From DASSUW01 sp963803335 (GTDB lineage Bacteria > Actinomycetota > Thermoleophilia > Solirubrobacterales > Solirubrobacteraceae): 64,000 nt of DNA. The stretch covers positions 62,001 to 126,000 of the forward strand of contig CAWDME010000009.1 in assembly GCA_963803335.1 (NCBI GenBank), given 5' to 3'. The translations under genes were made by a program, and so were the position numbers. Below, one piece after another: positions 24,689 through 32,705 of this stretch (the stretch's first letter is position 1; every line of letters starts with the position of its first letter). The notes beneath the pieces are model-generated. The model was not told the origin of the DNA. It did no database searches and saw only the letters and a program-made list of their open reading frames with translations.

Positions 24689-26136
24689 GCGCCCACGACC
24701 ACAGACTTGGACTCGGTGTAGAAGTCGAACGCCTCCTCGCCGTGCTCCTTGCCGTAGCCGCTCGACTTCCATCCGCCGAACGGCAGCTCGTCGTAGACCT
24801 TGGTGCGCGAGTTGATCCAGGTGTAGCCCGCCTCGATCCGCTCGGCGGCCGCGCGGGCGCGCCGCAGATCGCGCGTCCAGACCGAAGAGCCGAGCCCGAA
24901 CTGGGAGGCGTTGGCGCGCTCGATCGCCTCGTCGAAGTCGTGCACGCGCCAGATCGGCAAGGCAGGCCCGAACACCTCCTCGGTGGCCATCGGCGCGTCA
25001 TGCGGCGGGTCGACGACCACCGTCGGCAGATAGAAGAACCCGTCGGCCAGCGCCGGATCGTCGGGCCGCGAGCCGCCGGCCACGAGCGTGCCGCCCATGG
25101 CGAGCGTGCGCTCGACCTGCCCCGCGACCTCGTCGCGCTGCGCAGCCGTGTGCAGCGGGCCCATCTGCGAACCCTCGGCGTCACCGCGCCCGACCTTCAG
25201 CCGCTTCGCCTTGGCCGTGATCGCCTCGATCACCTCGTCGGCCACGGACGCGAACACGTACACGCGCTTGACCGCCAGGCACGCCTGGCCGCAGTTGTAG
25301 AAGCGGCCCATCGAGGCGGCGCTCGCCGCGGCGGCGAGGTCGGCGTCGTCGCAGATGATCATCGGGTCCGAGCCGCCGAGCTCGAGCGTCACCCGCTTGG
25401 TGCCCTTGGCGCACAGCGCCATGATCTGCTCGCCCACCGGTGTCGACCCGGTGAAGGCGATCTTGCGCACGTCGGGATGCGTGGCGAGCGCGGTCCCGGT
25501 CGTTGCGCCGCTGCCGGTGACCACGTTGAAGACGCCGGCGGGCAGGCCGCCCTCGTGCAGCAGCTCGGCGAAGCGCAAGGTGGTCAGCGGCGTCGTGCCG
25601 GCGGGCTTCGCCACCACGCTGTTGCCGGCCACGAGCGCGGGCGCCAGCTTGTTCGACAGCAGCGTGGTCGGGAAGTTCCACGGCACGATCGCGCCGACGA
25701 CGCCGAGCGGCCGGCGCAGCACGTAGCCCTCGACTCCCGGGTCGAGGTTCGGCGTGTGCGCACCACGCAGCGCCTTCGACAGGCCGACGTAGTGCCTCAG
25801 CGTGTCGATCGCCTTCGTGATCTCGATCCGCGCGTCGCGCAGCGTCTTGCCCTGCTCGCGCGTGAGCAGCGGGATCAGCTCGTCGAGGTGCTGTTCCACG
25901 TGGTGCGCCGCCGCGCCGAGGATCTCCCCACGCTTGGACACTGCGAGCGAAGACCAGTCCCCGAACGCGCGCCGCGCCGCCTGGACGGCGGCGTCGACGT
26001 CCGCCGCCGTGCCGCCCGCAACCTCCGCGAAGACCTGCCCGTCCGCGGGGTTGGTCACGGGCAGCGGCGCGCCGCCGTTGCGGTGCTCGGCGCCGTCCAC
26101 GAACCCGCCCGCGTAGGCGGTCACGGTGGCGGTCAT
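24685..26136 (-). CDS. Aldehyde dehydrogenase (first of two in the aromatic cluster)
   Basis: A 483-residue NAD(P)-dependent aldehyde dehydrogenase. VPWNFPTTLLSNKLAPALVA is the cofactor-binding strand, IAFTGSTPVGEQI is the glycine turn, LELGGSDP holds the general-base Glu, and NCGQACLAVKR holds the catalytic Cys. The C-terminal FGGWKSSGYGKEHG is typical of the succinate-semialdehyde dehydrogenase subgroup. It has no MaoC-type extension, unlike PaaZ. The ATG overlaps the enoyl-CoA hydratase stop. A role in oxidising a ring-opened semialdehyde-CoA is inferred from context. Confidence 0.88.
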   Translation of the reverse strand: MTATVTAYAGGFVDGAEHRNGGAPLPVTNPADGQVFAEVAGGTAADVDAAVQAARRAFGDWSSLAVSKRGEILGAAAHHVEQHLDELIPLLTREQGKTLRDARIEITKAIDTLRHYVGLSKALRGAHTPNLDPGVEGYVLRRPLGVVGAIVPWNFPTTLLSNKLAPALVAGNSVVAKPAGTTPLTTLRFAELLHEGGLPAGVFNVVTGSGATTGTALATHPDVRKIAFTGSTPVGEQIMALCAKGTKRVTLELGGSDPMIICDDADLAAAASAASMGRFYNCGQACLAVKRVYVFASVADEVIEAITAKAKRLKVGRGDAEGSQMGPLHTAAQRDEVAGQVERTLAMGGTLVAGGSRPDDPALADGFFYLPTVVVDPPHDAPMATEEVFGPALPIWRVHDFDEAIERANASQFGLGSSVWTRDLRRARAAAERIEAGYTWINSRTKVYDELPFGGWKSSGYGKEHGEEAFDFYTESKSVVVGA

Positions 26137-26867
26137 GCGCCGACGAACTCCGGCTTGCGCTTCTCCACGAACGCGGTGAGGCCCTCGGTGGCGTCCTGGG
26201 AGCGGAACAGCCGCTCGACCAGCTCGGCCTCAAGCGCCAGCCCCTCGTCCAGCGGCAGCTGCCCGCCCTCGTGCACGCAGCGCTTGATCGCCGCGATCGC
26301 GAGCTGCGGCCCCGCCGCGAGCCGCTCCGCGTACGCGCGAGCGCCGTCCTCGTCGACGAGCGCGGCGACGAGCCCCCACGCCAGCGCCTCGTCGGGGGAG
26401 AACGTGCGGCCGGTGAGCAGCAGGTCGAGCGCGCGCGCAGGGCCGAGCTGGCGCGTGAGCCGCTGCGTGCCGCCGTTGCCGGGCAGCAGCCCGAGCGTGA
26501 CCTCCGGCGTGCCGAGCTTGTACGACCCCGGCGCGGCCAGGCGGATGTCGCACGCCAGCGCGATCTCGAGCCCGCCGCCGAGCGCGTGCCCGTTGACGTA
26601 GGCAATGAACACCTGCTCGGCCGCGGCCATCCGCCGGAACGCCGCCTGCGAGGTCCGGATCATCTCCATGTTGGCCTCGACATCGCCGTCGAGGAACTTC
26701 TTGACGTCGGCGCCGGCCGAGAAGAACTTCTCGCTCGCGCTGCGCACGATCACCACCCGCGCGTCCGACCCGATCGCGGCGTCGACGTCGGCCGCGAACT
26801 GCTGCATCACCGCCAGGTCGTAGGAGTTCGCGGGCGGGTTGTCGAGCGTGACCGTGGCGACGCTCAT
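26133..26867 (-). CDS. Enoyl-CoA hydratase/isomerase
   Basis: A 244-residue crotonase-fold protein. The oxyanion-hole segments are EKFFSAGADVKKFL and VNGHALGGGLEIALACDIRL, and one catalytic acid is in GTPEVTLGLLPGNGGTQRL, where the Glu of PEV matches the first hydratase glutamate and the second position is Gly rather than Glu. That substitution is common in crotonase isomerases, so PaaG-like isomerase activity is as likely as hydratase activity. It sits between two aldehyde dehydrogenases, with ATGA junctions on both sides. Confidence 0.85.
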   Translation of the reverse strand: MSVATVTLDNPPANSYDLAVMQQFAADVDAAIGSDARVVIVRSASEKFFSAGADVKKFLDGDVEANMEMIRTSQAAFRRMAAAEQVFIAYVNGHALGGGLEIALACDIRLAAPGSYKLGTPEVTLGLLPGNGGTQRLTRQLGPARALDLLLTGRTFSPDEALAWGLVAALVDEDGARAYAERLAAGPQLAIAAIKRCVHEGGQLPLDEGLALEAELVERLFRSQDATEGLTAFVEKRKPEFVGA

Positions 26868-28306
26868 CCGCCCAGCCCTCCGACCACGACCGACTTGAGC
26901 TCGATGTAGGAGTCGAGCGCCTCGATCCCGTGCTCCTTGCCGAAGCCTGAGGCCTTGACGCCGCCGAACGGCAACTCGTCGTAGCCGTAGTGGATCTGGT
27001 TGACCCAGGTCATGCCGGACTCGATCTCCTGCGCCGCGCGGTGGATCAGCCGCGCGTCGTTCGTCCAGATCGACGAGCCGAGCCCGTACGGGGTGTCGTT
27101 GGCGCGCGCGATCACGTCGTCGAAGTCGCTGAAGCGCATCACGGGGAGCACCGGGCCGAACACCTCCTCGCGCAGCACGCGCGAGTCCGCGCGCGGCTCG
27201 GCGACCACCGCCGGCTCGAGGAACCAGCCCTTGTCGTGCCCGGCCGTCCCGCCGCCGGTCAGCAGCTCGCCGCCGGAGCCCTCGATCTGCGCGAGCAGCT
27301 CGTCGCGGCCCGCCCTCGTGTGGATCGGGCCCATCCGCAGCCGCGGCTTCTCGGCCTTGACGGTCCCGTCGCCCGGCTCGTAGCGCTGCACGCGCTCGAC
27401 GAGGGCGCCGACGAACGCGTCGTACACCGAGTCGTGCACGAACACGCGCTTGCAGCCCAGGCAGGCCTGGCCGGCGTTCCAATAGCGGCCGATGATCACC
27501 GCCTTCACGGCCGCCTCGACGTCGGCGTCGGCGCAGACGATCACCGGGTCCGAGCCGCCGAGCTCGAGCGTCAGGCGCTTGAGGTCGGGCCCCGCCAGGC
27601 CCGCGATGTGGCGCCCGACCGCCGTCGAGCCCGTGAACGCGACGCGGCGGACGTCGGGGTGCGCGACCAGCGCGTCGCCGATCTCCGACCCGCGCCCGGT
27701 GACGACATTGAGCACGCCGTCCGGCACGCCCGCCTCGGCGAACAGCCGCGCGACCTCGAGCGTGGCGAGCGGCGTGGTCGCGGCCGGCTTGGCCACGACC
27801 GTGTTGCCGCTCGCCAGCGCCGGCGCGACCTTGGTGCCCAGCAGCGTGAGCGGGAAGTTGTACGGCGTGATCGCGGCACAGACGCCCATCGGGCGGCGGA
27901 TCACCATGCCGTAGGACTGGCCGAGCGTCGACGGCAGCTCCTGGTAGGCGCCGCGCACCTTGGTGGCCGCCTCGGCGTAGAACCGCACCCCGTGAGCGAG
28001 GTGGTTGACCTCGCCCATCGCCTCGGCGATCGGCTTGCCCTGCTCCGCCGTCAGCGTGCCCGCGAGGTCCTTGGCGTGGTCGTGGATGAGGTCCGCCGCC
28101 TTGGCGAGGATCACCGCCCGTTGCTCGACGTCGGTGCGCGACCAGTCTCCGAACGCGCGCTTGGCGGTGGCGACGGCAAGCCCGACGTCATCGGGCATCC
28201 CGGCCGGCACGGTGGCGACAGTTTGCTCGGTGGCCGGGTTGACGACCTCGATCTCCTGCTGCGCGGCGGCCGCGCGCCACTCGCCGCCGATGAGCATGTC
28301 GGGCAT
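26864..28306 (-). CDS. Aldehyde dehydrogenase (second of two in the aromatic cluster)
   Basis: A 480-residue aldehyde dehydrogenase clearly related to, but diverged from, the one two genes downstream. Key segments are ITPYNFPLTLLGTKVAPALA, VAFTGSTAVGRHI, LELGGSDP (base) and NAGQACLGCKR (catalytic Cys), and the C-terminus ends ELPFGGVKASGFGKEHG. A local insert, VKAEKPRLRMGPIHTRAGRD, lies around residue 320. It follows the PaaY-like gene by 6 bases with GGAGG upstream. Having two such enzymes in one operon suggests two aldehyde intermediates or two cofactors. Confidence 0.88.
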   Translation of the reverse strand: MPDMLIGGEWRAAAAQQEIEVVNPATEQTVATVPAGMPDDVGLAVATAKRAFGDWSRTDVEQRAVILAKAADLIHDHAKDLAGTLTAEQGKPIAEAMGEVNHLAHGVRFYAEAATKVRGAYQELPSTLGQSYGMVIRRPMGVCAAITPYNFPLTLLGTKVAPALASGNTVVAKPAATTPLATLEVARLFAEAGVPDGVLNVVTGRGSEIGDALVAHPDVRRVAFTGSTAVGRHIAGLAGPDLKRLTLELGGSDPVIVCADADVEAAVKAVIIGRYWNAGQACLGCKRVFVHDSVYDAFVGALVERVQRYEPGDGTVKAEKPRLRMGPIHTRAGRDELLAQIEGSGGELLTGGGTAGHDKGWFLEPAVVAEPRADSRVLREEVFGPVLPVMRFSDFDDVIARANDTPYGLGSSIWTNDARLIHRAAQEIESGMTWVNQIHYGYDELPFGGVKASGFGKEHGIEALDSYIELKSVVVGGLGG

Positions 28307-28312
28307 TGCGGT

Positions 28313-28837
28313 TCAGACCTCCCGGCTCGTTTTCCGGTACCGACGGCGCAGCTCCTGATAGCGGTCCACCGCCGTGTCGGTCCACGCCAGCGCGGAGCCC
28401 GACAGCTGCTTCTTCTCGCGCGCCGGCACGCCGGCCGCCAGCATCTCCCCCGCGATCTCGCTCCCTTCGCCGACCACGGCACCGGCGGCCACCATCGCAC
28501 GTGCGCCGACCCGTGCGCGCTGGAGCACGATCGCGCCCATGCCGATCAGCGCGTGCTCCTCCACGACACAGCCTTCGAGCATCGCGCCGTGGCCGATCAC
28601 GACGTCCTCGCCGATCACGGTCGGCAGGCCTTCGGCGCAGTGCAGCACCGCGTTGTCCTGCACCGAGCAGCCGGCGCCGATCTCGATGTGGGAGTAGTCG
28701 CCGCGCAGCACGGTGCCGAACCAGATGTTCGCGCGGTCGCCGACGCGGACGTCGCCGATCAGCACGGCGGTCGGCGCCAGCCAGACGTCCACGCCGATCG
28801 TCGGCGCGCGCCCGTCGACCTCGATCAGCGTGGCCAT
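28313..28837 (-). CDS. Gamma-carbonic-anhydrase-fold protein, PaaY-like
   Basis: A 174-residue left-handed beta-helix protein with repeated hexapeptides (IGDVRVGDRANIWFGTVLRG, then IGEDVVIGHGAMLEG). The metal-ligand histidines are seen in VLHCAEG-type and IGHGAMLEG contexts. PaaY is the thioesterase/carbonic-anhydrase-like accessory of phenylacetate catabolism, and the gene is divergent from paaA, which supports that assignment over a general gamma-carbonic anhydrase. ATG 28837 is used because the fold begins there. It heads the operon ALDH, hydratase, ALDH, thioesterase. Confidence 0.85.
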   Translation of the reverse strand: MATLIEVDGRAPTIGVDVWLAPTAVLIGDVRVGDRANIWFGTVLRGDYSHIEIGAGCSVQDNAVLHCAEGLPTVIGEDVVIGHGAMLEGCVVEEHALIGMGAIVLQRARVGARAMVAAGAVVGEGSEIAGEMLAAGVPAREKKQLSGSALAWTDTAVDRYQELRRRYRKTSREV

Positions 28838-28838
28838 C

Positions 28839-28866
28839 TTGACCCCACGGCGAGGGAGACTATAGT
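28839..28866 (+). promoter_or_regulatory. Promoter of the paaA operon
   Basis: TTGACC (28839-28844), a 16-base spacer and TATAGT (28861-28866) form one of the best sigma-70-type promoters in the window. The start point would be near 28873, downstream of the first in-frame GTG at 28867, so translation must begin later. The region just after it (AAGTGTCACAC) contains a short GTGT-C-ACAC inverted repeat that could be the PaaX site. Confidence 0.65.
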
Positions 28867-28884
28867 GTGCCGCCCGTAAGTCAA

Positions 28885-29838
28885 GTGTCACACGTGGCCA
28901 TACCGATCGAGGATCTCGCACCCCGCACCGAGGAGGAGGTCCGCGAACATCTCCAGGCGGGCAAGCTGGTCGAGGGCCTCAAGCACATGTCGCCGCTCTA
29001 CCTGCAGGGCCTGCGGCGGATCCTCACGGTGTCGGCCGACACGGAGTTCGTCAGCGCGCCGGCCTACCTGCGCGCCGCCCAGCACGCCCCGGCGCTCAAC
29101 AACTTCGGCTCGGCGATGTCGATCGTGCAGGACGAGCTCGCGCACGCCCATATCGGCTACCGGCTGCTCGGCGACCTCGGCGTCGACATGGACTGGCTGA
29201 TTTACGAGCGGCCGGCCGCGGAGTTCAAGTACCCGTACGCGTTCGACATCCCGCTCGACTCGTGGGTCGAGCTCGTCTGCGCGAACGCCCTGTACGACCA
29301 GGCCGGCTACGTCCTGCTGTCGGACGTCCACCGGTCGAGCACCTTCGGGCCGTGGAAGCGCGCGCTGGCGAAGGTCGACAAGGAGGAGACGTTCCACCTG
29401 CGCCACGGCCGCACGTGGCTGAAGAAGCTCGTCAAGGAGCCCGAAGGCAAGTCCGCGGTGCAGGCGGCGGTGGACTGGATGTTCGTCCTCACGCTCGAGT
29501 GGTTCGGGCTGCCTGACGACCGCAAGCGCCACGGGATCCAGCTCGAGTACGGCTTCAAGGGCCTCTCCAACGACGAGCTGCGCCAGGCGTGGATGGCCGC
29601 GGTCGTGCCGTTCATGGAGGAGATCGGGATCGACGTGCCCGCTCACTGGGACGGCGAGCGCTGGAGCATCGACTGCCCGTTCCCGCGCGCCTTCGACGAG
29701 GAGACCAAGACATGGGGGGCGGAGATCACGTGGGACGAGGTGCTCACCCGCTGGAAGGCGCGCGGCCCGATGAACGAGGCCTATGTGGAGAAGCTCCAGC
29801 GCGGCTACCGCACCACGAGCTTCCGGAGGGCCGCGTGA
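28885..29838 (+). CDS. paaA: Phenylacetyl-CoA epoxidase-type oxygenase, PaaA-like catalytic subunit
   Basis: A 317-residue ferritin-like di-iron protein of the PaaA family. The two ExxH metal motifs are in IVQDELAHAHIGYRLLG and KVDKEETFHLRHG, spaced as in PaaA, and residues 15-50 match the PaaA start (EEEVREHLQAGK). In E. coli PaaABC(E) epoxidises phenylacetyl-CoA in the cytoplasm. The sequence is clearly not BoxB, which is longer. The promoter rules out GTG 28867; GTG 28885 or 28894 is the start, and neither has a Shine-Dalgarno. The stop overlaps the next gene (GTGA). A neighbouring benzoate-CoA-ligase-type enzyme leaves the substrate open. Confidence 0.85.
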   Translation: MSHVAIPIEDLAPRTEEEVREHLQAGKLVEGLKHMSPLYLQGLRRILTVSADTEFVSAPAYLRAAQHAPALNNFGSAMSIVQDELAHAHIGYRLLGDLGVDMDWLIYERPAAEFKYPYAFDIPLDSWVELVCANALYDQAGYVLLSDVHRSSTFGPWKRALAKVDKEETFHLRHGRTWLKKLVKEPEGKSAVQAAVDWMFVLTLEWFGLPDDRKRHGIQLEYGFKGLSNDELRQAWMAAVVPFMEEIGIDVPAHWDGERWSIDCPFPRAFDEETKTWGAEITWDEVLTRWKARGPMNEAYVEKLQRGYRTTSFRRAA

Positions 29839-30152
29839 CGGTCGAGGCGCGCCTGTGGCAGGCGCTGCGGGAGGTCGAGGACCCCGAGATCCCGATCTCG
29901 GTCGTCGGCATGGGCCTGATCGTCTCCGTCGCCTACCTGCCGGACTCGCGGACCGCGGACCTCAAGATCACCTACACGGCGATGGGCTGCCCGGCCATGG
30001 AGTTCATCCAGGACGACATCCGGGAGGCCTGCCTCGCCGACCCGGACGTCGACGCGGTCGACATCGAGGTCGTCTGGGACCCGGTGTGGACGAAGAGCCG
30101 GATCCGCGCCGACGCGCGCGAGACGATGCGGCGGCTTGGAGTGGTGGCGTGA
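29835..30152 (+). CDS. paaD: PaaD N-terminal (MIP18-like) domain, encoded alone
   Basis: A 105-residue MIP18/DUF59 protein: REVEDPEIPISVVGMGLIV is the signature and AMGCPAMEFIQDDIREA carries the conserved Cys. This corresponds to the first two-thirds of PaaD, an iron-sulfur or metal-insertion factor for the epoxidase system. The usual C-terminal zinc ribbon is missing here and is encoded as a separate 54-residue gene at 30978. The order A-D-B-C-zinc ribbon differs from the E. coli order ABCDE. It overlaps paaA and paaB (GTGA at both ends). Confidence 0.85.
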   Translation: MTVEARLWQALREVEDPEIPISVVGMGLIVSVAYLPDSRTADLKITYTAMGCPAMEFIQDDIREACLADPDVDAVDIEVVWDPVWTKSRIRADARETMRRLGVVA

Positions 30153-30385
30153 GTACCGTCGACCGCAGGTCTGAGCTTGCGCGGATCGGAGGGCGAAACA
30201 GTCAATCGGTCTGGGAGGTGTTCGCGCGCAAGGCGTACGAGGAGCCGCTGCACCACGTCGGGACGATCACCGAGCCCGACGAAGATCTGGCGCTCGTGTC
30301 GGCCCGCGCGGTCTACGACGAGCATCCGTGGATCGAGATGATCATCGTGCCGCGCTCGGCGATCCGCGAGGCGATCTCGACGTGA
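30149..30385 (+). CDS. paaB: Phenylacetyl-CoA epoxidase subunit PaaB
   Basis: A 78-residue PaaB family protein: SVWEVFARKAYEEPLHHVGT, then DEDLALVSARAVYDEHPWIE, and IIVPRSAIREAI, the closing motif of PaaB. It is slightly shorter than the usual 90-95 residues and lacks part of the C-terminal tail. PaaB bridges the PaaAC heterodimers in the epoxidase. Start and stop both overlap neighbours (GTGA), which fits stoichiometric production of the complex. Confidence 0.88.
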   Translation: MSTVDRRSELARIGGRNSQSVWEVFARKAYEEPLHHVGTITEPDEDLALVSARAVYDEHPWIEMIIVPRSAIREAIST

Positions 30386-31002
30386 GCACGATGGCCCAGC
30401 TCGTCAGCTCGTACGCCGACAACAAGGGCGCGCTCGGCCGCCGCTACGGCGAGTGGGCGGTGAGCGCGCCGACCGTCGAGGCCGCCGTGGCGGCCGCCGC
30501 GATGGCGCAGGACGAGCTGGGCCACGCGCGCGCCACGTATCCCGTGCTCGCCAAGCTCGGCGTCGAGCGCGCCGACGACACGCTCGACACGTCCGGCGCG
30601 CTGCCGTTCATCGCGCACGAGCTGCCCGACTGGGCCGCGATGATCGCCGCCAACCTGGTGGTCGACGGGATCCTCACGACGTGGGTGGCGAGCGTGCGCG
30701 ACAGCGAGATCGAGCCGCTCGCGCAGCGCGCGCGCAAGATCCTCCAGGAGGAGGGCGCACACAAGGTGCACGCGGAGGCGTGGGCGCGCCGCTTCTGCCG
30801 CAGCGCCGACCGCGAGCTGCTGCTGCAACGCATCGGCGAGGCGTGGCACGACGCCGCGCGCTGGCCCGGGCCCGACGACCCGGCCGCGGTGCGCGCGCAG
30901 GTCCGTGCGTGGCTCAGCGAACTGTTGGCGGCCGAGGGCTGCGACGTGCCGCTCCCGGAGCCCCAGGACTGGTCGGGATGGGACGAGAAGCGCCGGTTCT
31001 GA
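30382..31002 (+). CDS. paaC: Phenylacetyl-CoA epoxidase structural subunit PaaC
   Basis: A 206-residue ferritin-like protein of the PaaC family. YGEWAVSAPTVEAAVAAAAM, then AQDELGHARATYPVL, and LQEEGAHKVHAEAWARRF match PaaC helices; PaaC pairs with PaaA as a structural subunit. At 206 residues it is shorter than E. coli PaaC (about 250), mostly by losing N-terminal sequence. ExxH-like positions remain, so metal binding is possible. The last 25 bases overlap the zinc-ribbon gene in another frame. Confidence 0.85.
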   Translation: MSTMAQLVSSYADNKGALGRRYGEWAVSAPTVEAAVAAAAMAQDELGHARATYPVLAKLGVERADDTLDTSGALPFIAHELPDWAAMIAANLVVDGILTTWVASVRDSEIEPLAQRARKILQEEGAHKVHAEAWARRFCRSADRELLLQRIGEAWHDAARWPGPDDPAAVRAQVRAWLSELLAAEGCDVPLPEPQDWSGWDEKRRF

Positions 31003-31142
31003 CCTGCCCGTTCTGCGCCTCCGCCGACATCGAGGACGTGGCGCAGTTCGGCGGGCAACTCATCACCCGCCAGGTCCGCTGCCGCGCCTGCAACACGTAC
31101 TTCGAAGTCGTGCGCGACGAGTTCGACGACGCGCCTAGCTGA
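30978..31142 (+). CDS. PaaD C-terminal zinc ribbon, encoded as a separate 54-residue protein
   Basis: A short frame (54 residues) begins ATG GGA CGA inside the end of paaC. It has CPFC, then 24 residues later CRAC, a four-cysteine zinc ribbon, followed by FEVVRDEF. The spacing and the stretch FGGQLITRQVRC resemble the C-terminal tail of PaaD, in which the E. coli protein carries a similar CxxC...CxxC ribbon. It follows the epoxidase subunits directly and overlaps the convergent ligase by 8 bases. It would restore a complete PaaD in trans. The frame is well below usual gene-calling cutoffs and could easily be missed. Confidence 0.72.
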   Translation: MGREAPVLTCPFCASADIEDVAQFGGQLITRQVRCRACNTYFEVVRDEFDDAPS

Positions 31143-32682
31143 CCGCGGCGGCCTGAGCCTCGGCCTCGCGCAGCTTGTAGCGCTGGATCTTGCCGGTCGG
31201 CGTGCGCGGGAAGTCGGTCACGAACTCGACCAGGTGCGGATACTCGTAGCGGCGCAGGTGGTCCTTGCACCACCCCCGCAGCTCGCCGGCCAGCGTATCG
31301 GGGTCGGCCGGCGGCTCAACGCCGATCACGAACGCCTTGATGCGGCTGACGTCGTCGACGCTGACGCCGATCACCGCCGCTTCGGAGACCGCGGGATGGC
31401 GGACCAGGCACGCCTCGACGTCCGCGGGCGAAACCCACAGGCCGCCGGCCTTGATCATGTCGTCGGCGCGGCCCTGGTAGACGTAGTGACCGGCGGGCGT
31501 CCGCACGTAGCGATCGCCGCTGAAGAACCAGTCGCCACGCATGCACTGGCGCGTCTTCTCCCGCTGGTGCCAGTAATACGCGGCGCAGCTCTCGCCGCGG
31601 ACGAGCAGGTCCCCCGGCGTGCCGTCCGGGACGTCCTGGCCGCGGTCGTCGACCACGCGCAGCTCGTAGCCCGGGACCGGGCGGCCGGACGTTCCGGGCG
31701 CCAGGTCCGCCAGCGTGTTCGAGCAGTAGATGTGCAGCAGCTCGGTCGAGCCGATGCCGTCGAGGATCGGTACGCCCGTGATCGCCTGCCAGCGCTCTAG
31801 GATCGCCGCGGGGAGCGCCTCCGCGGCGGACACGCAGGCGCGCACGCTCGAGAAGTCGGTCTGCGCGGTCTCCGGCGTCTTGAGCAGGGCGGCGTACAGC
31901 GCCGGCACCGAGAAGAACAGCGTCGGCCGTACGCGCTCGATGGTGGCGAGGATGCGGTCGGGCCGCGAGGGACCCATGAGCTGCGTGGCGGTGGCGCCGA
32001 CCGCCAGTGGGAACGACAGGCTGTTGCCGAGCCCGTACGCGTGGAAGAGCTTGGTGGTCGAGTAGCAGACGTCGTGCTGGCTGATCCCGAGCACGCCGCG
32101 GGCGTAGCTCTCGACCGTGGCGCCGATGTCGCGCTGCGTGTGCACGACGCCCTTGGGCCGCCCAGTCGAGCCGGAGCTGTAGAGCCAGAACGCCATGTCG
32201 TCGGGGTGCGTGTCGGCCGGCGGCAGCAGCTCGTCCGGCTGGCCGGCGACCGCGGCGTCGAAGCTCGAGTGCCCGGCCGCGTCCCCGTTGGCGACCAGGA
32301 CCTGCACGCGCGGCCGCTCGGCCAGGACCGGCTCGAGCTTCCCCAGCAGCGCGGCCTCGATCACCAGGACGCTCGCGTAGCTGTCGTCGAGGTAGTACGC
32401 GTAGTTGTCCGGCCGGTCCATCGGGTTGACCGGGATCGGCACGGCGCCGATGCGAATCGCGGCGAGGAACGTCGCGTGGAACACCGGCGAGTCATCGAGG
32501 ATCATCAGGACGCGACCCTCGCGTGCCACGCCGAGCTCGCGCAGCAGCGCCGCGGTGCGCGCCGTGAGCCGGGCAACGGCGCCGAACGTGAGCGACTCGC
32601 GCTCGCCGATGAGAGCGACCTTGTCGGCGCGGCCCGCCGCGAGGTTCTCGTCGAGCAGCAGGCTGGCGTTCAGCCGCTCCAT
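31135..32682 (-). CDS. Benzoate-CoA-ligase-type aryl-CoA ligase
   Basis: A 515-residue ANL-superfamily acyl-CoA ligase. P-loop: FWLYSSGSTGRPKGVVHTQ; A5-like DGIGSTELLHIYCSN; A8-like SGDRYVRTPAGHYVYQGRAD; A10 with the catalytic Lys: TPTGKIQRYKLREA. KLFHAYGLGNSLSFP closely matches the benzoate/hydroxybenzoate-CoA ligase subgroup (BadA, BclA) and differs from PaaK, which is shorter and lacks these motifs. It should activate benzoate or a relative to its CoA thioester. It converges with the paa operon by an 8-base overlap and is divergent from fprA. Its ATG lies 6 bases from TAGAGT, so the mRNA is probably leaderless. Confidence 0.88.
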   Translation of the reverse strand: MERLNASLLLDENLAAGRADKVALIGERESLTFGAVARLTARTAALLRELGVAREGRVLMILDDSPVFHATFLAAIRIGAVPIPVNPMDRPDNYAYYLDDSYASVLVIEAALLGKLEPVLAERPRVQVLVANGDAAGHSSFDAAVAGQPDELLPPADTHPDDMAFWLYSSGSTGRPKGVVHTQRDIGATVESYARGVLGISQHDVCYSTTKLFHAYGLGNSLSFPLAVGATATQLMGPSRPDRILATIERVRPTLFFSVPALYAALLKTPETAQTDFSSVRACVSAAEALPAAILERWQAITGVPILDGIGSTELLHIYCSNTLADLAPGTSGRPVPGYELRVVDDRGQDVPDGTPGDLLVRGESCAAYYWHQREKTRQCMRGDWFFSGDRYVRTPAGHYVYQGRADDMIKAGGLWVSPADVEACLVRHPAVSEAAVIGVSVDDVSRIKAFVIGVEPPADPDTLAGELRGWCKDHLRRYEYPHLVEFVTDFPRTPTGKIQRYKLREAEAQAAAVS

Positions 32683-32688
32683 CGGCCG

Positions 32689-32698
32689 ACTCTAACAT
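32689..32698. promoter_or_regulatory. Overlapping -10 boxes of divergent ligase and fprA
   Basis: Only 17-23 bases separate the two start codons. TAGAGT on the minus strand (32694-32689) is 6 bases from the ligase ATG, and TAACAT on the plus strand (32693-32698) is 7 bases from the fprA ATG at 32706. Both -10 boxes share bases, so the two leaderless transcripts cannot initiate at the same time. No strong -35 is visible on either side. Confidence 0.45.
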
Positions 32699-32705
32699 CG
32701 TGGAG

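Noticed and set aside
24646..26601. A 651-codon plus-strand frame opposite the aldehyde dehydrogenase
   Set aside because: The minus strand encodes an intact aldehyde dehydrogenase; the plus frame is an antisense shadow.
28867..28884. GTG 28867 as the paaA start
   Set aside because: It lies directly after the TATAGT -10 box and before the expected transcription start, so it cannot be in the mRNA from that promoter.
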